Assembly (NCBI GenBank): GCA_964549495.1
Contig: CAZJWJ010000124.1
Coordinates: 1-12,871, forward strand
From: JACKBJ01 sp964549495
GTDB lineage: Bacteria; Chloroflexota; Anaerolineae; Epilineales; Epilineaceae
DNA: 12,871 nucleotides
Direction: 5' to 3'
A program made the position numbers and the translations under genes. Shown one piece after another: positions 1 to 5,658 of this stretch. Position 1 is the stretch's first letter; every line of letters starts with the position of its first letter. The notes beneath the pieces are model-generated. The model saw only the letters and a program-made list of their open reading frames with translations. It did not search any database and was not told where the DNA came from.

Positions 1-1305
1 GTCTTGCGAGACGGGGCCTTCAGCGCCTTCCAGTTCCCGGCCTGGTCGGCGGCGGTGACCAAGCTGGTGGCCAAGCGGCAGTACGCCCGCGCCGCCGGCA
101 TGCTCTCGCTGGCCCAATCGGCCTCGGGGGTCGCCGCGCCCATCCTGGCCGGCGCCATGATCGGGCCCATCGGCCTGACGGGGATCCTGAGCATCGACCT
201 GATCAGCTTTGTCTTCGCGGTGGCCACGCTGCTGGCCGTGCGCATCCCGGCACCCAGCGCCCGAGAGATCGCCGAGTCGAGCCAGGGCAGCTTGTACGCC
301 GACTCGATCTACGGCTTTCGGTACATCGTGGAGCGCAAGAGCCTGCTCGGTCTGCAGCTGGTCTTTTTCTTCACCAACCTGACGGCCACCTTCGGTCTGG
401 TGCTCCTGCCACCGACCATCCTGGCCCGCAGCGGAGAGGACACGCTGGTGCTGGGCACGGTCCAATCGGTCCTGGGCTTCGGAGGCCTGGCCGGCGGGCT
501 GCTCCTGGCCACCTGGGGCGGCCCCCGGCGCCGGGTGAAGGGCGTCTTGGGCGGAATGGCCCTGGGTGGACTGGGTGGGCTGGCCGTCCTGGGCGTGGGT
601 CGCAGCCTGCCGGTCTGGTCGCTGGGCGCCTTCATGACCACCCTGGCCATCCCGATCATCAACGGATCCAACCAGGCCATCTGGCAAGCCAAGGTGCCAT
701 CGGCCGTCCAGGGACGCGTCTTTGCCGCGCGTCGCGTGATCGCCCAGATCACCGCGCCCCTGGCGATGCTCCTGGCCGGCCCCCTGGCCGACCGGGTCTT
801 CGAACCGGCCATGCAGCCGGGCGGTGCGCTGGCCGGCTGGCTGCCCTGGCTGGGCCCCGGCCCGGGCGCCGGCATGGGCCTGATGCTGATCGCCTCGGGC
901 CTCGTCGGCCTGCTGGTGGCCATCGCCGGCTGGCTCACCCCGGCGGTCCGCGACGCCGAGGATCTTCTGCCCGACAGCAATCCGGATGAGGACGAGGTCG
1001 ACGCGGACCCGGCCGGGGGTCGCGAAGGCGGGCCGGCCTTCACTTCCGGGCTCGGCGAGCCGATCCCATCTCCGTCGGATGCCCTGACAGCAGGGGACCC
1101 GCCGCTGGCGGCGGGTCCGAGTTCCTGGCTGCCCCCCGTCCGCTCGCCCGCGCGCTGGATGCCCTTGACGGGGCGCGCAGCGCAGCGCGCGCTGGAGGAA
1201 TGGGGACGATCAGCGCAGAAGCTTGGCCAAGGCGAGCAAGACGACAGCGCCGACGGTGGCGGTGATGATCGTGCCCCCAATGCCGCCACCGACCGATATT
1301 CCTAG
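1..1305 (+). CDS. MFS-type efflux transporter, 5'-truncated by window edge
   Basis: The reading frame is open from the first base and ends at TAG 1303-1305. The first complete codons are not a credible start, so the N-terminal part (about four of the usual twelve membrane helices) lies outside. The visible part has about eight hydrophobic segments: roughly residues 43-80 (two helices), 115-136, 149-172, 180-200, 204-222, 247-262 and 291-312. It also has the cytoplasmic-loop signature around 'VQGRVFAARRVIAQ' that is common in MFS_3-type proteins (enterobactin or macrolide exporter-like). The likely role is proton-driven export of a small molecule; the substrate cannot be read. After residue 313 comes an unusual tail of about 120 residues rich in acidic, Pro and Gly residues with no membrane segment, probably disordered and cytoplasmic. 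The last 32 codons overlap the opposite-strand small membrane protein gene. The MFS call is confident; substrate and family are not. Confidence 0.85.
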   Translation, partial: VLRDGAFSAFQFPAWSAAVTKLVAKRQYARAAGMLSLAQSASGVAAPILAGAMIGPIGLTGILSIDLISFVFAVATLLAVRIPAPSAREIAESSQGSLYADSIYGFRYIVERKSLLGLQLVFFFTNLTATFGLVLLPPTILARSGEDTLVLGTVQSVLGFGGLAGGLLLATWGGPRRRVKGVLGGMALGGLGGLAVLGVGRSLPVWSLGAFMTTLAIPIINGSNQAIWQAKVPSAVQGRVFAARRVIAQITAPLAMLLAGPLADRVFEPAMQPGGALAGWLPWLGPGPGAGMGLMLIASGLVGLLVAIAGWLTPAVRDAEDLLPDSNPDEDEVDADPAGGREGGPAFTSGLGEPIPSPSDALTAGDPPLAAGPSSWLPPVRSPARWMPLTGRAAQRALEEWGRSAQKLGQGEQDDSADGGGDDRAPNAATDRYS

Positions 1306-1458
1306 GACACCGAAGAGCCATCCACCGACGAAGGCACCGATGATGCCGACCACGATGGTCGCCAGCAGCCCTCCTCGGATTCCTCCGACGAGCACATTGG
1401 CGAGAACGCCTGCGACGAGGCCCACGATCGCCCAGACCAGCAAGCTTTCCAGGGTCAT
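1210..1458 (-). CDS. GlsB/YeaQ/YmgE-family small membrane protein
   Basis: This is an 82-residue, almost wholly hydrophobic protein with three predicted membrane helices (about residues 5-24, 30-52 and 58-79). They are joined by Gly-rich turns of the transglycosylase-associated / GlsB-YeaQ-YmgE family, including the 'GIRGG' turn after helix 1 and 'GAFVGGWLFG'. Length and spacing match the family. Members are inner-membrane proteins often induced by stress; the molecular function is unknown, and the 'transglycosylase-associated' name is historical. The ATG at 1458 is chosen over an upstream in-frame ATG at 1545 because it has a perfect AAGGAG six bases before it and the protein then starts directly with a family-like N-terminus. 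The gene lies 83 bp after the glycosyltransferase stop and has its own likely promoter. Its last 96 bp overlap the convergent MFS gene. Confidence 0.9.
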   Translation of the reverse strand: MTLESLLVWAIVGLVAGVLANVLVGGIRGGLLATIVVGIIGAFVGGWLFGVLGISVGGGIGGTIITATVGAVVLLALAKLLR

Positions 1459-1464
1459 GACCGT

Positions 1465-1470
1465 CTCCTT
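1465..1470 (-). promoter_or_regulatory. Shine-Dalgarno site of the GlsB-like gene
   Basis: Read on the minus strand this is AAGGAG, followed by six bases and then ATG. It decides the start at 1458 over the upstream ATG at 1545. Confidence 0.8.
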
Positions 1471-1516
1471 ATCTCGGTTCCCAGGATTGGGTTCGGGTTC
1501 ATCACGTCTGGCCGCC

Positions 1517-1545
1517 AGCATATGCCGGCGTCGATGGGACGTCAA
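1517..1545 (-). promoter_or_regulatory. Sigma-70-like promoter for the GlsB-like gene
   Basis: Minus-strand TTGACG (1540-1545), a 17 bp spacer, then TATGCT (1517-1522). This predicts a transcript start near 1510 and a leader of about 50 nt ahead of the strong ribosome binding site. The -35 box contains the TGA stop codon of the upstream glycosyltransferase (1542-1544). The small gene can therefore probably be expressed separately from the glycosyltransferase transcript, as fits a stress-induced protein. This is based on consensus matching only. Confidence 0.5.
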
Positions 1546-3746
1546 TATCGGGCATCGACCACGGCTTCCTGCGCCTCATCGTCCGCGCGATCCCGACGCA
1601 TCGGGGCCAGGGAGCTCTGCGTTTCCAAGGGCCGGCAGGCGCCCAGGCACCAGGCCAGCTTGGTGAGGTAGACCGCCGGCAAGGTGCGCCAATGCCGGCG
1701 GCCGGGCCGGCCGGTTCCGTAGAGCCGGGCCGTGGCGACGGCTGCGATGGCCGGCGCGAGCACGAGCACCAGCGGCGGGTAGCGCAACCAGGCCGGGGCA
1801 TCCAGGGTCTCCGGGTGGCGGCGCCGCACGCCGGGCATCCAGCGCCCGCTCTGATGCCAGTGATCCCAGGCCGCGCGGGCACTGCGCCGATCCGGTCGGT
1901 GCCAGATGCGCGCGGCGGGCTCGAAGTAGGGCCGGTGGCCGGCCTTGGCCGCCCGGATGCTCCAGTCGAGGTCCTCGCCGCGCGGCAGCTCGGGGTCCAT
2001 CGGACCGGTGTCGGCGTAGGCCTCGCGGTGGACGCTCAGGTTGAGGCTGGGCAGGTAGGGCCGCGGGCCGGCCGGTAGGGCCGGGTCGCTCTCGTGGAAC
2101 ATCGAGAGGTTGTCGGCCAGGGACCAGTAGGGCCGGGCGTCGTAACAGACCGCGCCGCCCACCACGCGCCGGCCGGCGGCCTGGCATTCCAGATGCGCCC
2201 GCAGCCAATCGGGCTCCGGCTGGCAGTCGGCGTCGGTGAAGACCAGGACCTCGCCGGCCGCCTCGGCCGCGCCCAGGTTGCGCGCCGCGCCGGGCAGGCG
2301 CGGACCATCGGTCTCGATGAGGCGTATGGGGATGGTCGCCGGGCCTCCGTCTCGATTCTTCGCGTTGCCGGACTCCCGATAGGGCGCCAAGCGGCCTGGA
2401 CGATCTCGGCCCACGACCAGGATCTCCAGCGGGCGCGCACCGCGCTGGGCCAGGACGGCATCCACCGCCCGGTCGACCAAGGGCGAGTCCAGGTTGGGGA
2501 TGATCACCGAGGCGCTGGGCAGCGACCTCGGCTCGGCGCTCGGGACCGGCTGCTCGGCCCATTCGGCGCCCCTGCCCGCACCCGGCCGGGCAATGACCTC
2601 GATGCGCTCGATCAAGGGCGGCCAGGAGAAGCGCGCACGGGCGGCCTCGACGCCCTCGACCAGCTGCTGGCGCAGCGCTGGCTCGGTGAGCACGCGCAGG
2701 ATGGCACGGGACAGGGCCGCCGGATCGGCCGGCGGGACGATCAGACCGGTCATCCCCTCCTCCACCGCCTCGGGCAGGCCGCCGACGCGGGTCGCGACGA
2801 TGGGCAGCCCATGCTCGATGGCCAGGGTGACCACGCCGCTCTGGGTGGCCTGGACATAGGGCATCACCAGGACGTCGGCGGCCTCGAAGTAGGTCGCCAC
2901 CTCCTCGTTGGGGATGTAGCGGTCATCGATCCGCAGCTGCGCCGAACAGCCCAGCGCCTCGGCGCGCCGGCGATAGGCCTCGGCCGGCTCCCAGAACTCG
3001 CCGGCCACCAGCAGGCGCAGATCGGGCAGGCGCGCGCTCAGCTCCGGCAGCGCATCGACCAGATGGGCCAGGCCCTTGTAGGGACGTACGAAGCCGAAGA
3101 ACAGCGCCACCGGCGCCTCGGCCGGCAAGTCCAGCCGGCGGCGGGCCTCGGCGCGGTCGACCGGCGTCGCGATGCTGTGCAAGGGCAACAGCGCGCGGTG
3201 GATGGCGCGGCCGTCCGGGGCCGCGGCTTCGGCTTCGGCGACGCGATCCGGCAAGAGCTCGCGCAGCGCCCGCTCGTCGCGGTCGGAGTGCAGGAGCCAG
3301 GCATCGCCCGCCGAAAGGGCCAGTCGCAACAGGGCCCGCTCCCAAGCGCTCCCGCCCTCGTGGGGCAGGACGTTGTGGCAGATGAAGAGCACGCGCGCAC
3401 CGCTCCAGCGGCGCGTCAGACGCGCCACGACCGCCATGCTCGGCGCCCAGAAGGGCACCCACCACTGGATGATCAAGAGCTCCGGTCGCCCCTCGGCCAG
3501 GCGCCGCGCGCTCCGCCACCAGGTCCAGGGCTCCAGGGGGGCCAGGAGGCGTTCGGCCGCTTCGCCCGCCGCGCGGCTGGAAGGATCGCGGTCGCTGCGG
3601 CCGGGGAAGAGCCAGCGCGGATACTGACGGCGGAAGCCGACGAAGGTCAGCGCGTGACGACGCCCGAGCTCCCGCGCCAGGAGCGCGGTGTAGTGGGCGA
3701 TGCCGCCCCGGAAGGGCGGGCTGGGTCCGACCATGGCAAGACGCAT
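1542..3746 (-). CDS. Bifunctional glycosyltransferase, GT4 + GT2 fusion
   Basis: The product is a 734-residue protein with two complete glycosyltransferase modules. Residues 1-385 are GT4-like (GT-B fold). They have the N-terminal 'VGPSPPFRGGIAHYT' donor-independent lobe opening, the 'FFGFVRPYKG' hinge and the 'SGVVTLAIEHGLPIVAT' nucleotide-sugar loop; the second Glu of the usual EX7E motif is E311, and the first position is Ser303. After a Pro/Arg-rich linker (386-410), residues 411-640 are GT2-like (GT-A fold), with the metal-binding D505-A-D507 motif, 'RNLGAAEA' and the acceptor-side ED pair E591/D592. A hydrophobic stretch at about 656-678 may touch the membrane. It probably adds two sugars in sequence to a surface polysaccharide or glycolipid; the sugars are unknown. 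ATG 3746 is chosen because the N-terminal strand motif begins there; the frame extends upstream to 3953, but only as low-complexity sequence overlapping the regulator gene. It lies 94 bp after the FHA regulator, with no convincing terminator between, so co-transcription is likely. Confidence 0.88.
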   Translation of the reverse strand: MRLAMVGPSPPFRGGIAHYTALLARELGRRHALTFVGFRRQYPRWLFPGRSDRDPSSRAAGEAAERLLAPLEPWTWWRSARRLAEGRPELLIIQWWVPFWAPSMAVVARLTRRWSGARVLFICHNVLPHEGGSAWERALLRLALSAGDAWLLHSDRDERALRELLPDRVAEAEAAAPDGRAIHRALLPLHSIATPVDRAEARRRLDLPAEAPVALFFGFVRPYKGLAHLVDALPELSARLPDLRLLVAGEFWEPAEAYRRRAEALGCSAQLRIDDRYIPNEEVATYFEAADVLVMPYVQATQSGVVTLAIEHGLPIVATRVGGLPEAVEEGMTGLIVPPADPAALSRAILRVLTEPALRQQLVEGVEAARARFSWPPLIERIEVIARPGAGRGAEWAEQPVPSAEPRSLPSASVIIPNLDSPLVDRAVDAVLAQRGARPLEILVVGRDRPGRLAPYRESGNAKNRDGGPATIPIRLIETDGPRLPGAARNLGAAEAAGEVLVFTDADCQPEPDWLRAHLECQAAGRRVVGGAVCYDARPYWSLADNLSMFHESDPALPAGPRPYLPSLNLSVHREAYADTGPMDPELPRGEDLDWSIRAAKAGHRPYFEPAARIWHRPDRRSARAAWDHWHQSGRWMPGVRRRHPETLDAPAWLRYPPLVLVLAPAIAAVATARLYGTGRPGRRHWRTLPAVYLTKLAWCLGACRPLETQSSLAPMRRDRADDEAQEAVVDARY

Positions 3747-3840
3747 ACGCTGCTCGCTGGATGTGGAAGGCTGGCGGCCGGGTATCGCCTGCCGGTCGGC
3801 TCCGCCGTCCCTTCCGGGCCCGCCGCTGCCCGAGATCGGG

Positions 3841-4467
3841 TCAGGGCATGTCCAGGCGGAAGCCGTAGCCGCGCATGGTGACGATGTACTGATGCTCCGG
3901 CTCGGCCTGGCCGAGGCGCATGCGCAGCCGGCGTACCAGAGCGTCCAGGGCATCCTCGCTGACCCCGCCGGGATCCTCCTCGGGCCAGACCGTGCCGACG
4001 ATCTCGTCGCGGGTGACCAGGGAGCCGCCGGCCTCGTAGAGCAGGACGAGGAGCTCGTACTGCGGACCGGAGAGCGGCGGGTCCATGGGTTCGCCGTTGA
4101 CGTAGACCGTCATCGTGTCGGTGTCGATGCGCAGGCCTCGCTGCTCGAAGACCAGGGGCGCCGTGGCGTCGGCATCGACGAAGAAGAGCTTGAAACGGGC
4201 CGCGACCGAGATCTCGTCACCGTCCGAGAGCGGCGTCTCGCCCTCGACCGGCACGCCGTTGAGCCAGAGACCGTTCTTGCTGCCCGTGTCACAGACGACG
4301 AATCCGTCCTCGACCTTTCGCAGGACGGCATGTCGCCGCGAGACCTGCCGGTCGGGCAGGTGCACATCGCAGCCGGGATCGCGGCCGATGACCAATTCGT
4401 CTTGCATGGGCCACTCGCGGGAGCCATCGTCACCGCGCAGGATCAGCATCGCGCCTTCTAGAGCCAA
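3841..4467 (-). CDS. FHA domain - winged-helix (OmpR/PhoB-type) transcriptional regulator
   Basis: This is a 208-residue cytoplasmic protein. Residues 8-98 form an FHA phosphothreonine-binding domain with the key residues G28-R29, S43-R44...H46, K64-N65-G66 and N70-G71 all present. Residues 108-206 form an OmpR/PhoB-like DNA-binding winged helix ending in the wing hairpin 'YIVTMRGYGFRL'. There is no receiver domain, so the control input is probably phosphothreonine on itself or a partner rather than Asp phosphorylation. This parallels mycobacterial EmbR (DNA-binding plus FHA, controlled by PknH), but with the domain order reversed and no BTAD domain. The gene is divergent from a Ser/Thr kinase gene 147 bp away and is followed by the glycosyltransferase fusion. 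The TTG start at 4467 is preferred because it directly follows a 10-base perfect anti-SD match. An ATG at 4449 (six codons in, preceded by GAAGG) is the alternative. Confidence 0.9.
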   Translation of the reverse strand: MALEGAMLILRGDDGSREWPMQDELVIGRDPGCDVHLPDRQVSRRHAVLRKVEDGFVVCDTGSKNGLWLNGVPVEGETPLSDGDEISVAARFKLFFVDADATAPLVFEQRGLRIDTDTMTVYVNGEPMDPPLSGPQYELLVLLYEAGGSLVTRDEIVGTVWPEEDPGGVSEDALDALVRRLRMRLGQAEPEHQYIVTMRGYGFRLDMP

Positions 4468-4477
4468 GGATCACCTC
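4468..4477 (-). promoter_or_regulatory. Extended Shine-Dalgarno site favouring a TTG start
   Basis: The minus strand reads GAGGTGATCC immediately before TTG. It is complementary to the conserved 3' end of 16S rRNA over all ten bases, with the GAGG core six bases from the start codon. This is the main reason to prefer the TTG at 4467 to the ATG at 4449. Confidence 0.65.
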
Positions 4478-4578
4478 GCTGGGGAAGACAAGGTCCGACC
4501 GGGTGGGGATCGAAGCGGCCGCGGCGGCGGCGCGGGACGGGGGCGCGACGCGGCGGATCGCCCGCGACGCCGCCGATC

Positions 4579-4607
4579 TTGACCGGGCGGCGCGGGGGCC
4601 ATACCTT
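4579..4607 (+). promoter_or_regulatory. Sigma-70-like promoter of the kinase gene, leaderless geometry
   Basis: TTGACC (4579-4584), a 17 bp spacer, then TACCTT (4602-4607). The expected transcript start, about seven bases after the -10 box, falls on or next to the GTG at 4615. No Shine-Dalgarno sequence lies before that GTG. Both facts point to a leaderless mRNA. Confidence 0.55.
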
Positions 4608-4614
4608 AGTCGGC

Positions 4615-5658
4615 GTGAGCGAAACGATCAAGCCCGGCAGCGTCCTGCGCGGGCGCTACCGCGTCGTCGATCTGGTCGGTCAAGGCGGTGCCGGAGCGGT
4701 CTACCAGGCCGAGGACCTGCGCCTGCCGGGCCGGGTGACCGCGGTCAAGGAGATCCGGCCCGAGCCCGGCGCCAGCGCCGAGCAGCGCGCCGAGGCCCAG
4801 GACCAGTTCCGCCGCGAGGCCAGCACGCTGGCGCGCCTGGACCATCCCGGCCTGCCCAAGGTCTCCGACTACTTCGTGCGCGAGGACGTCGACTACTTGG
4901 TCATGGACTTCGTCGAGGGGCCCGACCTGCGCCAGGTGGTCGACGAGGCCAAGGCCGCCGGCGAGCTGCTCGAGGAGGATCGGGTGCTGGAGTGGACCGG
5001 CCAGCTGATCGAGATCGTGCGCTACCTGCACGGCCAATCGCCGCCGGTGCTGCATCGCGACATCAAGCCGGCCAACATCAAGCTGGTCGAGGGCCAGCGG
5101 ATCAAGTTGGTCGACTTCGGGCTGGTCAAGCCGCTGGATCCGCAGGATCCGCGAACCCTGACGGTGGCGCGCGGCTTGGGTACCCTGCCCTACACGCCGC
5201 TGGAGCAGTACGCCGGCGACACCGGTCAGACCGACGTGCGGGCCGACATCTACAGCATCGGGGCCACGCTCTATCACCTGCTGACCGGCCGGGTGCCGGC
5301 GACGGCCCAGGAGCGCTTCCTGATGCCCACCGCGCTGCAGCGCCCGCGCCGGCTCAACGCCGACATCTCCTCGCGGGTGGAGGGCGCCATCCTCTCGGCC
5401 ATGGCCCTGCATCCGGAAAAGCGGCCGTCCTCGGTAGAGGCTTTGGGCAACCTGCTCAACGGCAGCGAGCCCATCCCCCTGGACAGCGAGCTGGGCACCG
5501 CGCCGGCGGCCTGGCGCGCCGCGCTCTGGGAAAACGCCGCCCTGATGGCCCTGGTCGGCCTCCTGACCGTCTTGGCCGCGCTGGCCACCTGGGAGTCGGT
5601 GCGCCAGCAAGCCGACTTGGTGCCCCCGCCGACGCCGGTCAGCGCACCCGCGCCCTGA
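4615..5658 (+). CDS. Serine/threonine protein kinase with C-terminal membrane anchor
   Basis: This is a 347-residue Hanks-type kinase. Visible motifs are: Gly-rich loop G22-x-G24-G-x-G27-x-V29; catalytic Lys45 in 'AVKEI'; helix-C Glu68; H147-R148-D149 with K151 and N154; D167-F168-G169; an activation-loop end 'YTPLEQY' (193-199) in place of APE, typical of bacterial kinases; and Asp211 in 'RADIYSIG'. All residues needed for catalysis are present. Residues about 304-325 form one membrane helix, followed by a short Pro-rich tail outside; there is no PASTA or other sensor domain. GTG 4615 is chosen as start because the kinase-type N-terminus ('GSVLRGRYRV') follows and a promoter fits just upstream. 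A TTG at 4579 in the same frame is part of the -35 box and is unlikely to be used. The gene is divergent from the FHA regulator, a probable substrate, and overlaps the convergent GH3-like gene by 20 bp. Confidence 0.92.
   Translation: MSETIKPGSVLRGRYRVVDLVGQGGAGAVYQAEDLRLPGRVTAVKEIRPEPGASAEQRAEAQDQFRREASTLARLDHPGLPKVSDYFVREDVDYLVMDFVEGPDLRQVVDEAKAAGELLEEDRVLEWTGQLIEIVRYLHGQSPPVLHRDIKPANIKLVEGQRIKLVDFGLVKPLDPQDPRTLTVARGLGTLPYTPLEQYAGDTGQTDVRADIYSIGATLYHLLTGRVPATAQERFLMPTALQRPRRLNADISSRVEGAILSAMALHPEKRPSSVEALGNLLNGSEPIPLDSELGTAPAAWRAALWENAALMALVGLLTVLAALATWESVRQQADLVPPPTPVSAPAP

Noticed and set aside
3829..3840. CCCGAGATCGGG palindrome after the FHA regulator stop as a terminator
   Set aside because: The loop is only two bases and no T-run follows. 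It is short and likely incidental, so it does not break the presumed operon.
2094..3881. 595-codon plus-strand frame opposite the glycosyltransferase
   Set aside because: Shadow of the GT4-GT2 gene; no recognisable domain and Gln/Arg/Gly-rich composition.
3747..3953. N-terminal extension of the glycosyltransferase up to 3953
   Set aside because: The extension is Ser/Pro/Ala low-complexity, overlaps the regulator gene and has no GT-like sequence. The GT4 N-terminal motif begins right at ATG 3746.
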